19,030 nt of DNA from an uncultured Clostridia bacterium (lineage in GTDB: Bacteria; Bacillota; Clostridia; Oscillospirales; Acutalibacteraceae). The DNA is taken from NCBI GenBank assembly GCA_946405475.1, contig CAMJHI010000014.1:1-19030 (forward strand), in the 5' to 3' direction. The notes under the pieces were generated by a model. It had not been told where the DNA came from and did no database searches. It saw only the letters and a list, made by a program, of their open reading frames with translations. Each line of letters starts with the position of its first letter. Position 1 is the stretch's first letter. Below, in pieces: positions 1-7,552 of this stretch. A program made the position numbers and the translations under genes.

Positions 1-246
1 CGGGAGGTTCACATCGGCGAACTAATCGTAGCACAAGAGAGTCGCGGGCAGGGGATCGGGACAAAGCTGTTGGTTGCAGCGGAAGCGCATTTTCAGGGCA
101 GAGGCTTCGACAACCTCAACCTCACCACCTACCGCTTCCAGGCGCCGGAGTTTTATCAAAAGAACGGCTTTACGCTGGAGTTTGTTCGTGAGAATCCGGC
201 ATGCCCTGCGCTGGCGAAGTACTTTTTTATCAAAAAACTGAAATGA
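1..246 (+). CDS. GNAT-family N-acetyltransferase, C-terminal fragment cut by the window edge
   Basis: The frame is open from base 1 to a TGA at 244-246 and gives 81 residues. It carries the GNAT acetyl-CoA pyrophosphate-binding signature, visible as ESRGQGIGTKLL (Q/R-x-x-G-x-G/A pattern). After it come the usual late elements: an LNLTTYRFQAPEFYQKNGF stretch matching the GNAT beta5-alpha4 'A..FYxKxGF' motif, then a short final strand. Members transfer an acetyl group from acetyl-CoA to an amine of a small molecule or protein; the substrate cannot be told from this part. The N-terminus lies upstream of the window. The gene runs towards the minus-strand murA-walJ-rlmH operon, so the two transcripts converge. 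The family call is firm; function within it is unknown. Confidence 0.85.
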   Translation, partial: REVHIGELIVAQESRGQGIGTKLLVAAEAHFQGRGFDNLNLTTYRFQAPEFYQKNGFTLEFVRENPACPALAKYFFIKKLK

Positions 247-280
247 GTTTGCATAGTTGGTTTTTCAGTAAAGCTGTTTT

Positions 281-306
281 GCGGCTCGCAAGAATGCGAG
301 CCCTAC
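281..306 (-). repeat. Small palindromic repeat, copy A
   Basis: An 8-bp perfect stem GGCTCGCA / TGCGAGCC with an AGAA loop lies at 283-302 and is followed by CTAC. Read on the minus strand it is nearly identical to the element at 400-425, differing at three positions over 26 bases. Two of the three differences are a compensating pair in the stem. It follows the acetyltransferase stop by about 35 bases. It lacks a T-run on the plus side, so it is a poor classical terminator and fits better as a REP-like dispersed palindrome. Confidence 0.6.
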
Positions 307-399
307 GAAAGAGCCGAACGTTTCAAGTGCTTTTATAACAGAACAGCGCCTTTAATTGAGCCTCCATAATCCAGTGGCTTGGGCGGTTGATTTTCGCGT

Positions 400-425
400 G
401 TAGGGCACGCATTGTTGCGTGCCGC
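400..425 (+). repeat. Small palindromic repeat, copy B (inverted relative to copy A)
   Basis: An 8-bp perfect stem GGCACGCA / TGCGTGCC with a TTGT loop lies at 404-423 and is preceded by GTAG. It matches copy A (281-306) in opposite orientation. The A-T pair in the stem replaces the T-A pair of the other copy, which preserves pairing. The two copies enclose about 90 bases with no recognisable gene, an arrangement resembling the paired inverted REPs of bacterial interspersed mosaic elements. Confidence 0.6.
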
Positions 426-505
426 GAGGTCAGAACCGACACATCAAATGACCGCGCTGGGCGGCGTGGGCGGCAAAAACCAAGCAGTCGGGTTAAGAAA
501 CAGTC

Positions 506-533
506 ATTTCGCCTTTCGCATTTCGCCTTCCGC
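506..533 (+). repeat. Two tandem copies of a 14-bp unit
   Basis: ATTTCGCCTTTCGC (506-519) is followed directly by ATTTCGCCTTCCGC (520-533), with one mismatch in 14. It is the start of a short CGC/TTT-rich array just outside the rlmH terminator. The rest of the 247-536 gap holds only the two palindromes listed separately; I see no gene in it. Confidence 0.6.
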
Positions 534-536
534 ATT

Positions 537-570
537 AAATAAAGGGCTTGTCGAAGCAAGTCCTTTATTT
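537..570 (-). terminator. Probable terminator of the murA-walJ-rlmH operon
   Basis: A 14-bp stem (AAATAAAGGGCTTG at 537-550 with CAAGTCCTTTATTT at 557-570, one G-T wobble) surrounds a TCGAAG loop and overlaps the rlmH stop codon. On the minus strand the descending arm is rich in T (CCCTTTATTTAATG), as in an intrinsic terminator, though the U-tract is broken. Because the stem is nearly symmetric, it could also stop plus-strand transcription coming from the acetyltransferase. Confidence 0.55.
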
Positions 571-1044
571 ATGATATTTTCCGCCGGAGGCGATCTGAAA
601 CGCGCGGTAGATCTGTTCGAGCAGCATCACCCGCGCCAACTGGTGCGGGAACGTCATGGGCGACATGGACAGACGGTAATTCGCCGCTTTTTTCAGTTCT
701 TCATCCAGCCCGAACGAGCTGCCGATGAGAAACGCCACGTCGGCACCGCCCGCAACGGCGGCTGCTTGCAGCCGTTCGCTGAACTGTTCGGAGGTGAGCG
801 TTCTGCCCTCGATGCAAAGGGCGAACACGGCGGCCCCCTTCGGGATCTTTTCGCGGATCATCGCCGCTTCCCGGTTGAGCGCCGCGGTGATCTGCGCCGC
901 CGACGGATTGTCCGGCAATTTAACGGGGGAAAGCTCAACCACTTTACAGCGGCAGAACGCGCCGAGCCGCTTGAGGTATTCGTCGCACGCGTCTTTCAGG
1001 TATTGTTCCTTGAGCTTGCCCAGACAAATCACGGTCACGTTCAT
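565..1044 (-). CDS. rlmH: 23S rRNA (pseudouridine-1915-N3)-methyltransferase RlmH
   Basis: This 159-residue protein has the usual RlmH length. RlmH is a SPOUT-class, S-adenosylmethionine-dependent enzyme that methylates pseudouridine 1915 in helix 69 of 23S rRNA, acting as a dimer on the assembled 70S ribosome. The N-terminus MNVTVICLGKLKEQYL matches the family opening. The SAM-binding loop is at about 107-112 (IGSSFG, where many homologues have IGG at the same place). The knot-forming C-terminus contains TFPHQLARV (131-139), EQIYRA (143-148) and the terminal YHK. The start lies 4 bases after the walJ stop, so it is the last gene of the minus-strand operon. A neighbourhood of walJ and rlmH is familiar in Firmicutes. 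Identification is very secure. Confidence 0.97.
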   Translation of the reverse strand: MNVTVICLGKLKEQYLKDACDEYLKRLGAFCRCKVVELSPVKLPDNPSAAQITAALNREAAMIREKIPKGAAVFALCIEGRTLTSEQFSERLQAAAVAGGADVAFLIGSSFGLDEELKKAANYRLSMSPMTFPHQLARVMLLEQIYRAFQIASGGKYHK

Positions 1045-1048
1045 TGCT

Positions 1049-1840
1049 TCAAAACACGATCATCTGCGGGTCGCCCACACCGGCCACGCGCAGCAGATAA
1101 TCGCTTCCTTCCTCCATGCCGCAGCTGCTCAGCGCGGCGTTGGTGCATTGATACGCCAGCTGCGGCAGGTTGTTTTCCTTGCTCAGATGGCCTAAGATCA
1201 GCCGGGTCGTGCCGCTTTGCACTAACATTTCGGCGGCCTCGGCGCAGGCCTCGTTGCACAGGTGCCCCCGGTCGGAGAGGATGCGCCGCTTGAGCGGGTA
1301 GGGGTAATTGGGGTTGCATTGCAGCATGCGCACGTCGTGGTTCGATTCCAGCAGCACAAGCTGGCAGCCCAGCAGGTTTTGCATCAGCTCGTCGGTGATC
1401 ACGCCGATGTCGGTAGCGATGCCGATGCGGTTCCCGTCCGGCATTTCGACGGTGTAGCCGAGGCTTTCGCGGCTGTCGTGCGGGGTGTGGAACGCGCGCA
1501 CGAACATGTCGTTGACCTCCACACCGCTCTCCGGCATGACCTCGGCGGGGAACTTGCCGTCGAGGATGTTCATATCCTCCATGCCCGCCAGCGTGCCCGC
1601 GCTGCCGTAAACCTTTTTGTTGTTTCGCCCGGCGAACACGCGCACGCCGCTGACGTGGTCGCTGTGTTCATGGGTCACAAAAACAGCGCCGATGCTTTCA
1701 ACCGATGCACCGACGCTATTGAGCGCTTCTGTTTCTCTCTTCGCGCTCACGCCGATATCGATCAGGATACCGCCGCCCGGGTGCCCGATATACACCGAGT
1801 TGCCGCTGCTTGAAGAAAAAAGAGAACAAAACCTTGCCAT
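1049..1840 (-). CDS. walJ: Metallo-beta-lactamase-fold hydrolase, WalJ/YycJ family
   Basis: This 263-residue protein has no signal peptide and is therefore cytoplasmic. It shows the metallo-beta-lactamase metal motif THEHSDH at 56-62, further candidate ligands H118 and H121 (FHTPHD), D144 (ATDIG) and H218 (LGHLS). The opening MARFCSLFSSSSGNSVYI is the hallmark of YycJ/WalJ, a family related to exonucleases of this fold and linked to the WalKR cell-wall regulon in Bacillus and relatives; its exact substrate is not settled. The start is 6 bases beyond the murA stop and 4 bases separate its stop from rlmH, which makes translational coupling likely. The upstream ribosome-binding site lies inside the murA 3' end and is weak (CAGG about 11 bases before the ATG). 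No WalK or WalR gene is in this window. Confidence 0.92.
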   Translation of the reverse strand: MARFCSLFSSSSGNSVYIGHPGGGILIDIGVSAKRETEALNSVGASVESIGAVFVTHEHSDHVSGVRVFAGRNNKKVYGSAGTLAGMEDMNILDGKFPAEVMPESGVEVNDMFVRAFHTPHDSRESLGYTVEMPDGNRIGIATDIGVITDELMQNLLGCQLVLLESNHDVRMLQCNPNYPYPLKRRILSDRGHLCNEACAEAAEMLVQSGTTRLILGHLSKENNLPQLAYQCTNAALSSCGMEEGSDYLLRVAGVGDPQMIVF

Positions 1841-1846
1841 AATGGT

Positions 1847-3136
1847 TTAACCTGCGTTATCCTGCCGCTGTTCGTCATCCGGAACGTAGACGCGGTGAAT
1901 ATCAGCCCCCAGAGCGGAGAGCTTTTCAACATAGTGTTCATATCCTCTGTCGATGTGAGAGAGGTTTTCAATTTCGGAACGGCCTTCCGCCGCCAGAGCG
2001 GCGATCAGCATCGCGGCGCCGGCCCTCAGATCGTCCGCGCGGATCGGCGCGCCGTGCAGCTTTTCAACGCCCTGCACGATGGCGACCTTGCCCTCGACGT
2101 TGATGTGCGCGCCCATGCGCAGCAGCTGCTCCACATAGCGGAAGCGGTTATCCCACACGCTTTCGGACACGATGCTCATGCCGTCGGCCAACGCCAGCAG
2201 CACGGTCATCTGCGGCTGCATATCGGTGGGGAAGCCGGGGTGGGGCAGGGTCTTGACGTTGCATTTCATCGGCCGCCCGGCGCTGATGACGCGGATGGCC
2301 TCGTCATATTCGATCACTTCCACGCCGCAGTCCTGCAGCTTTTTGGTGATGGATTCCATATGCTTGGGGATCACGTTTTTGACCAGCACGTCGCCGCCCG
2401 TTGCGGCGGCCGCCACCATGTAGGTGCCCGCTTCGATCTGGTCGGGGATGATGGAATAGGTGCAGCCGTGCAGCTCGCTCACGCCGTGAATTTTGATGAC
2501 GTCGGTGCCCGCGCCGATGATGTCGGCACCCATGGAGTTGAGGAAGTTGGCCAGGTCGACGATGTGCGGCTCACGCGCCGCGTTTTCGATAATTGTCAAG
2601 CCTTTTGCCTTTACAGCGGCGAGCATGACGTTGACCGTCGCGCCGACGGAGACGTTGTCCATGTAAATGGAGGAGCCGACGAGCTTGTCCGCGCTGGCGT
2701 TGATCATGCCGTTGTCGATGGTGACCTTCGCGCCGAGCAGCTCAAAGCCCTTGAGGTGCAGGTCGATGGGGCGCACGCCGAACCAGCAGCCGCCCGGCAT
2801 GGCGACCTTGGCGCGGCTGAAACGGCCGAGCAGGGCGCCGATGAGGTAGTAGGAGGCGCGCAGGTGCTTGGCCAGATCGTTGGAGACGATGTAGGAGTTG
2901 ACGCCGCGCGCGTCGATCTCGAGCGTGTTGCGGTCGATCATTCTCACGCCGGCGCCGAGCTGGCGGAGAATTTTGACCATGGCGGTCACGTCGCTGATTT
3001 CAGGAATGTTTTCGATGCGGCAGATATCTCTGGCTAACAGAGCGGCCGGCAATATGGCAACAACAGCGTTTTTGGCGCCGCTGATATTTACTTCACCTTT
3101 GAGCGGAATGGAACCGTTGATGACGATTTTTTCCAT
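1847..3136 (-). CDS. murA: UDP-N-acetylglucosamine 1-carboxyvinyltransferase MurA
   Basis: MurA transfers enolpyruvate from phosphoenolpyruvate to UDP-GlcNAc, the first committed step of peptidoglycan synthesis in the cytoplasm. The protein has 429 residues when started at 3136, where MEKIVINGSIPLKGEV matches the family N-terminus. AAAGGAG lies about 10 bases upstream on the minus strand. A further upstream in-frame start exists (3211) but would add 25 hydrophobic residues foreign to MurA. K22-N23 (SGAKNA) and the catalytic cysteine C117 in PGGC are present. The residues after the cysteine read WFGVRPIDLH, while better known enzymes have small residues there (for example TIGARP or AIGSRP), so the mobile loop beside the fosfomycin target is slightly unusual. 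It heads the operon with walJ and rlmH. Only one murA is visible here; Firmicutes often have a second. Confidence 0.96.
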   Translation of the reverse strand: MEKIVINGSIPLKGEVNISGAKNAVVAILPAALLARDICRIENIPEISDVTAMVKILRQLGAGVRMIDRNTLEIDARGVNSYIVSNDLAKHLRASYYLIGALLGRFSRAKVAMPGGCWFGVRPIDLHLKGFELLGAKVTIDNGMINASADKLVGSSIYMDNVSVGATVNVMLAAVKAKGLTIIENAAREPHIVDLANFLNSMGADIIGAGTDVIKIHGVSELHGCTYSIIPDQIEAGTYMVAAAATGGDVLVKNVIPKHMESITKKLQDCGVEVIEYDEAIRVISAGRPMKCNVKTLPHPGFPTDMQPQMTVLLALADGMSIVSESVWDNRFRYVEQLLRMGAHINVEGKVAIVQGVEKLHGAPIRADDLRAGAAMLIAALAAEGRSEIENLSHIDRGYEHYVEKLSALGADIHRVYVPDDEQRQDNAG

Positions 3137-3232
3137 GCAGGCGATTCTCCTTTCTGACTTGATAACCAACAAAATGTATAAAAAAGCCGAGAAGGCAGAG
3201 AAAAACATCAAGATATGGGTATTAACTCGGAA

Positions 3233-3261
3233 ATTATACCATAATATTTTTGGTTTGTACA
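3233..3261 (-). promoter_or_regulatory. Promoter of the murA operon
   Basis: Read on the minus strand, TGTACA (3261-3256) is separated by 17 bases from TATAAT (3238-3233). The -10 box has the extended form TGGTATAAT. Transcription should begin near 3226, giving a leader of about 90 bases before the murA start. The leader shows no strong hairpin. Confidence 0.65.
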
Positions 3262-3335
3262 GACCGAAACGGAAAATTCTAACGAAATAATAAAGTTTTT
3301 TTGCGATTTCAACGCAATTTCAAAAAACAGGTCAG

Positions 3336-3380
3336 CGGCGCAAAATTTTTCTTTATTCTGCGCCGTTATTGTGTTATAAT
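3336..3380 (+). promoter_or_regulatory. Promoter of metY with an overlapping inverted repeat
   Basis: A perfect TATAAT lies at 3375-3380. The best -35 at 17-base spacing is TTTATT (3352-3357), which is weak and suggests activator dependence or low basal use. A 7-bp inverted repeat CGGCGCA (3336-3342) / TGCGCCG (3359-3365) straddles the -35 region and would be well placed for a regulator of methionine or cysteine synthesis, but no known operator is recognised. The promoter is back to back with that of murA. Confidence 0.5.
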
Positions 3381-3391
3381 AACCAAATAAG

Positions 3392-3410
3392 GTGCCGTGC
3401 GGTTCGGCAC
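3392..3410 (+). other. Small hairpin in the metY 5' leader
   Basis: GTGCCG (3392-3397) pairs with CGGCAC (3405-3410) around a 7-base loop, only a few bases after the predicted transcription start near 3387. The remaining leader to 3500 has no strong structure. It is too short and simple for a SAM riboswitch or T-box. It may stabilise the 5' end of the mRNA. Confidence 0.35.
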
Positions 3411-3500
3411 GGAGCGCGATTTCGAGCTTATTGTTGCCGCGTGATCGTTTTACTATTCCCGCCGGAACGCGCAAAAAATATGAAAAGGATGAGCTGCGTT

Positions 3501-4790
3501 ATGTCAAATTCTTACAAAATCGAAACCAATTGCGTGCAGGGCGCCTATCGCCCCAAAAACGGCGAGCCCCGCGTGATGCCGATCGTGCAGAGCACGACCT
3601 ATAAATATGATTCGGGCGAGGAAATGGGTCAGCTGTTCGACCTGAAAAAAGAGGGCTATTTCTACACCCGTCTGGCCAACCCCACCAACGACCTCGTCGC
3701 GCAGAAGATCGCCATGCTCGAAGGCGGCGTGGGCGCGGTGCTGACCTCCTCCGGGCAGGCGGCGTCGTTCTTTTCCGTGTTCAACGTCTGTCAGGCGGGC
3801 GATCACGTGGTGTCCTCCGCCGCAATCTACGGCGGCACGTTCCACCTGTTCACCGTGACCATGCGCAAGCTGGGCATCGACCTTACGTTCGTTTCCCCCG
3901 ACAGCACCGAGGAAGAGCTCAACGCCGCGTTCCGGCCCAACACCAAGGCCGTGTTTGCCGAAACGCTGTCCAACCCGTCGCTGACGGTGCTGGATATCGA
4001 GCTGTTCGCCAAATGCGCTCATGCGCACGGCGTGCCGCTGATCGTTGACAACACGTTCCCCACCCCGATCAACTGCCGCCCGTTTGAATTCGGCGCCGAT
4101 ATCGTCACCCATTCCACCACCAAATACATGGACGGCCACGCCACGAGCGTGGGCGGCGTGATCGTTGACAGCGGCAACTTCGACTGGACGCAGAACGACA
4201 AGTTCGCCTGCCTGACCGAGCCGGACGAATCCTACCACGGCATCGCCTACACCGAAACCTTCGGCAAGCTGGCCTACATCACCAAATGCGTGGCGCAGCT
4301 CATGCGCGACCTCGGCTCCATCCCCGCGCCGCAGAACTCCTTCCTGCTCAACCTCGGGCTGGAAACGCTCGCCCTGCGCGTGGAGCGTCACTGCGCCAAT
4401 GCCGACAAGGTCGCCGCATTTTTAGAGAACAACCCCAACGTGACGTGGGTCAACTACCCCGGCCTCAAATCCTGCCGTTATCACGAGCTGGCGCAGAAGT
4501 ATCTGCCGCACGGCTCCAGCGGCGTTATTTCCTTCGGCGTGAAGGGCGGCCGCGACGCGGCGGGCCGGTTCATGGACAGCCTGAAGCTGGCCGCCATCGT
4601 CACCCACGTGGCGGATTGCCGCACCTGCGTGCTGCACCCCGCCACCACCACCCATCGCCAGCTCACCGCCGAGCAGCTTGACGCCTGCGGCGTGGGCGAG
4701 GATCTGATCCGCCTGTCGGTCGGCATCGAAAACGTTGACGACATCATCGCCGATCTGGAACAGGCGCTGGCTGCCTCGCAAAACGGCTGA
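3501..4790 (+). CDS. metY: O-acetylhomoserine sulfhydrylase (aminocarboxypropyltransferase), MetY type
   Basis: This is a pyridoxal-phosphate enzyme of the Cys/Met metabolism family (cystathionine gamma-synthase fold), cytoplasmic, 429 residues. The length favours MetY (about 425-430) over cystathionine gamma-synthase or lyase (about 380-400). MetY makes homocysteine from O-acetylhomoserine and sulfide. The PLP lysine is K208 in HSTTKYMDGHATSVGG, D183 of VDNTF should bind the pyridine nitrogen, and the YxR phosphate-binding element is at 55-57 (YTRLANPTND). The start at 3501 has AAGGAT about 11 bases upstream and begins directly with the conserved N-terminus; an in-frame ATG at 3480 is possible and would add 7 residues. 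The gene is followed after 33 bases by alr with no terminator between. An O-acetylhomoserine-specific role over O-succinyl or cysteine-based chemistry is inferred. Confidence 0.9.
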   Translation: MSNSYKIETNCVQGAYRPKNGEPRVMPIVQSTTYKYDSGEEMGQLFDLKKEGYFYTRLANPTNDLVAQKIAMLEGGVGAVLTSSGQAASFFSVFNVCQAGDHVVSSAAIYGGTFHLFTVTMRKLGIDLTFVSPDSTEEELNAAFRPNTKAVFAETLSNPSLTVLDIELFAKCAHAHGVPLIVDNTFPTPINCRPFEFGADIVTHSTTKYMDGHATSVGGVIVDSGNFDWTQNDKFACLTEPDESYHGIAYTETFGKLAYITKCVAQLMRDLGSIPAPQNSFLLNLGLETLALRVERHCANADKVAAFLENNPNVTWVNYPGLKSCRYHELAQKYLPHGSSGVISFGVKGGRDAAGRFMDSLKLAAIVTHVADCRTCVLHPATTTHRQLTAEQLDACGVGEDLIRLSVGIENVDDIIADLEQALAASQNG

Positions 4791-4823
4791 TTGAATCGTT
4801 TCTGACGGGAGAATGGTATTCTG

Positions 4824-5966
4824 ATGAATAAATTCAGCAGAGTCTGCGCTTATATCGACCTTGACGCCATGCGGCAAAACGTGCGCGCGGTGCAGAACCG
4901 CGTCGGCGAAGCAGTCAGGGTCATGGTCATCCTCAAGGCGGATGCTTACGGCCACGGCGCGGTGCGCGCGGCGCACGCGCTTGAAAAGCAGGCCTACGCC
5001 TTCGGGGTGGCAACGGTGGAGGAGGGCTGCGAGCTGCGTCAAAGCGGCATTCGCCAGCCGATCCTCGTGCTCAGCTATGCGTTCCCGGAGCTGTTTGAGG
5101 CAGCGATCCGGAACGAGATCGATCTGGCGGTGTTTCAGGAAGAAACGGCGCAGCTGCTGTCGGATACCGCCGTTCGGCTGGGAAAGACCGCCGGTGTTCA
5201 TATCAAGATCGACACGGGCATGCACCGCATCGGCCTGATGCCCACCGACGAAAGCGCGGCCGTCATCGGCCGCATCGCCGCGCTGCCCGGTATCCGGATC
5301 GACGGCATTTTCTCTCACCTGGCCTGCGCCGATTTTGCCGACAAAACCTTTGCCAACCGTCAGCGGCGCATTTTCAGTGAATTCACAAAAAAGCTCACGG
5401 ACGGCGGCCTGAACGTCGGCCTGCGCCACATCTGCAACAGCCCCGCCATCATGGATTTTGACGACGGCTATCTCGACATGGTGCGCTGCGGCATCGTCAC
5501 CTACGGACTCGACCCGTCGGATGAAGTCAAATTTGAAAACCTGCCGACCACGCCCGTGATGCAGATCAAAAGTCACGTGGCCTTTGTCAAGCCCGTGGCG
5601 AAAGGGGAGACCGTCGGTTACGGCGCGGCGTTCATGACCGAACGCGATTCGCTCATCGCCACCATCCCCTGCGGCTACGGCGACTGCTACCCGCGCCTGC
5701 TCACCAACAAGGGGCGCGTGCTCATCCACGGCCATTCCGCCCCCGTGACCGGGCGCATCTGCATGGATCAGTTCATGGTGGACGTGACCGATATCCCCGA
5801 CGTTCAGCAGGGCGACGAGGTCACCATCGTCGGCGAGGACGGCGGTGAGTGGCTGACCGTGGAGGAGCTGGCCGAAACGGCGGGCAGCTTCAACTATGAA
5901 TACGTCTGCGACGTCACCAAGCGCGTGCCCCGCGTTTATATCGACGGCGGCAGAATCGTGGATTAA
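4824..5966 (+). CDS. alr: Alanine racemase
   Basis: This PLP-dependent enzyme interconverts L- and D-alanine and supplies D-Ala for peptidoglycan. The 380-residue length is typical. The cofactor lysine is K38 in KADAYGHG and the second catalytic base is Y266 in VGYGAAF. The substrate-side motifs HICNSPAIM (202-210) and RCGIVTYG (221-228) and the closing element GRICMDQFMVDVTD are all present. GGGAG lies about 12 bases upstream of the ATG. It sits 33 bases after metY and 84 before the CBS membrane protein. The short gap after alr contains a GC-rich hairpin (GCTGCCGG / CCGGCGGC) without a T-run, so read-through is expected. The call is secure; serine or another amino acid as alternative substrate is not excluded. 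Confidence 0.95.
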   Translation: MNKFSRVCAYIDLDAMRQNVRAVQNRVGEAVRVMVILKADAYGHGAVRAAHALEKQAYAFGVATVEEGCELRQSGIRQPILVLSYAFPELFEAAIRNEIDLAVFQEETAQLLSDTAVRLGKTAGVHIKIDTGMHRIGLMPTDESAAVIGRIAALPGIRIDGIFSHLACADFADKTFANRQRRIFSEFTKKLTDGGLNVGLRHICNSPAIMDFDDGYLDMVRCGIVTYGLDPSDEVKFENLPTTPVMQIKSHVAFVKPVAKGETVGYGAAFMTERDSLIATIPCGYGDCYPRLLTNKGRVLIHGHSAPVTGRICMDQFMVDVTDIPDVQQGDEVTIVGEDGGEWLTVEELAETAGSFNYEYVCDVTKRVPRVYIDGGRIVD

Positions 5967-6050
5967 CCGATGCGCGGCTGCCGGCTGACCGGCGGCTGCC
6001 TGAATGAAAAACAAAGAAATTTTCCCAATACGGAAAGGAGCCAAACCTGA

Positions 6051-7448
6051 ATGGAAAACCCCGACCCTGAACCTCCCAACCTTGCGTTCAAACTGCTTTT
6101 GCTGCTGGCGCTCGTGCTGGTGAACGCCTTTTTTGCCATGAGTGAGATCGCCATTATTTCGCTCAACGACGCCAAGCTCGAACGGCAGGCGGCGGAGGGC
6201 AACAAAAAAGCCAAAAAGGTGCTGCGCCTGACGCAGAATCCGAGCAGCTTTCTGTCCACCATCCAGATCGGCGTGACGCTGGCGGGGTTCCTGACCTCCG
6301 CCTCCGCTTCGCAGAGCTTTGTGGAACAGTTTGCGGGCGCGCTCAACAAAACGCCGGTGGCTCAGTTCCTTTCGGCAGGCGTGATCAAGAGCGTCTGCGT
6401 GGTGCTCATCACCATCGTCATGTCCTATTTTTCGCTGGTGCTCGGTGAGCTGGTGCCCAAGCGCATCGCCATGTTTGCGCCTGAAAAAATCTCGTTCCGC
6501 GTCGTCGGCCTCCTGCTGGTGGTCGCCGCCGTGACCCGCCCCTTCGTCAAGGTGCTGTCGGTTTCCACGAACGCGCTGCTGCGCCTGTTCGGCATCGACC
6601 CCAACGCCCAGCCCGAGGAAGTGACCGAGGAAGAGATCCGCATGATGGTCGACGTCGGCGGCGAAAAGGGCGTGATCGAAGACGTGCAGAAGGAAATGAT
6701 CAATAACATCTTCGAGTTTGACGACATCGACGCGGGCGACATCATGACCCACCGCACCGACGTGGAGGCGGTCGAACTCAACGAATCGATCGAGGACGTC
6801 ATCGAGATCGCGGAGCGCGACGGCTATTCCCGTATTCCGGTTTACGAAGAGGATCTTGACCACATCGTTGGCGTGGTCTACATCAAAGACCTGATCGCCT
6901 ACATCGGTTCGGAGCTGCCCAAGGATCAGAGCCTGCGCAAGGTCATGCGCGACGTTTACATCGTGCCCGAAAGCATGAAGTGCGGCACGTTGTTCAAGGA
7001 GCTGACCTCACGCAAGCTGCAAATGGCGGTGGTGCTCGATGAATACGGCGGCACGGCCGGCATCGTCACGCTCGAGGACCTGCTCGAGGCCATCGTGGGC
7101 AACATTCAGGATGAATACGACAACGAAGAGGATGAGTTCTCGGTCATCGACGACACGACCTTCACCGTTGATGGCACGACCGCCATCAGCGAGGTGAACG
7201 AGCACGTCGGCGTGGATATTCCGGAGGACGATTTTGAAACCATCGGCGGGTTCGTCATCAGCCTGCTGGGCTATCTGCCGCAGGATGGGGAAATGAACGA
7301 GGTCGACTACAAAAACCTGCATTTCACCGTGCTCAACATCGAGGAGCGCCGCATCGGCAAGCTGAAGGTGGAGATCAATCCGATCCAGACCGAGGAAGAA
7401 ACAAAAGAAGGCAACGAACAAGCAACGAAACGTGAAAGAAGCTCTTAA
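6051..7448 (+). CDS. CNNM/CorC-type membrane protein (DUF21 + CBS pair + CorC_HlyC domain)
   Basis: This 465-residue integral membrane protein belongs to the hemolysin-related / CorC / CNNM family, whose characterised members handle Mg2+ efflux; the historic 'hemolysin' name is misleading. Residues about 13-175 form the DUF21 membrane domain: LVLVNAFFAMSEIAIISL near 21-38, a helix near 70-85 and hydrophobic segments near 108-132 and 148-170, with the conserved GELVPKRIA at 132-140. A cytosolic CBS pair follows (about 229-350; MTHR at 232-235, GYSRIPVY at 258-265, DEYGGTAGIVTLEDLLEAI at 330-348). The C-terminal CorC_HlyC domain spans about 360-445 and ends in a charged tail. AAAGGAG precedes the ATG by 11 bases. 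It closes the metY-alr group; no terminator is evident before the next promoter. The family is firm, the transported ion is inferred. Confidence 0.92.
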   Translation: MENPDPEPPNLAFKLLLLLALVLVNAFFAMSEIAIISLNDAKLERQAAEGNKKAKKVLRLTQNPSSFLSTIQIGVTLAGFLTSASASQSFVEQFAGALNKTPVAQFLSAGVIKSVCVVLITIVMSYFSLVLGELVPKRIAMFAPEKISFRVVGLLLVVAAVTRPFVKVLSVSTNALLRLFGIDPNAQPEEVTEEEIRMMVDVGGEKGVIEDVQKEMINNIFEFDDIDAGDIMTHRTDVEAVELNESIEDVIEIAERDGYSRIPVYEEDLDHIVGVVYIKDLIAYIGSELPKDQSLRKVMRDVYIVPESMKCGTLFKELTSRKLQMAVVLDEYGGTAGIVTLEDLLEAIVGNIQDEYDNEEDEFSVIDDTTFTVDGTTAISEVNEHVGVDIPEDDFETIGGFVISLLGYLPQDGEMNEVDYKNLHFTVLNIEERRIGKLKVEINPIQTEEETKEGNEQATKRERSS

Positions 7449-7485
7449 AAATTACTTAAAAGAAGTTTCGTTTCGCGGTTATCCC

Positions 7486-7515
7486 TTGACATTCCGAGCC
7501 ATACTATTGTATATT
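7486..7515 (+). promoter_or_regulatory. Strong sigma-A type promoter of the lipoprotein-dehydrogenase unit
   Basis: A consensus TTGACA (7486-7491) is separated by 18 bases from TATATT (7510-7515). Transcription should start near 7522, giving a leader of about 30 bases that carries the GGGAGG ribosome-binding site at 7539-7544. Confidence 0.8.
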
Positions 7516-7552
7516 CGACTTGCGATCAAGCATTTACAGGGAGGATTCTGAC

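Noticed and set aside
412..1293. Plus-strand open frame of 293 codons over rlmH and walJ
   Set aside because: It runs antisense to two secure genes; the translation is arginine-rich and resembles no family.
3381..3500. Possible SAM riboswitch or T-box in the metY leader
   Set aside because: Only one 6-bp hairpin is present, with none of the conserved cores and no terminator or antiterminator pair.
4422..6863. Minus-strand open frame of 813 codons across metY, alr and the CBS protein
   Set aside because: It is an antisense shadow of three confidently identified genes, with a biased H/D/V/R-rich composition and no family signature.
7424..7472. Possible terminator after the CBS membrane protein (AACGAAAC / GTTTCGTT)
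   Set aside because: The arms are 33 bases apart, the first lies inside the coding sequence and no T-run follows.
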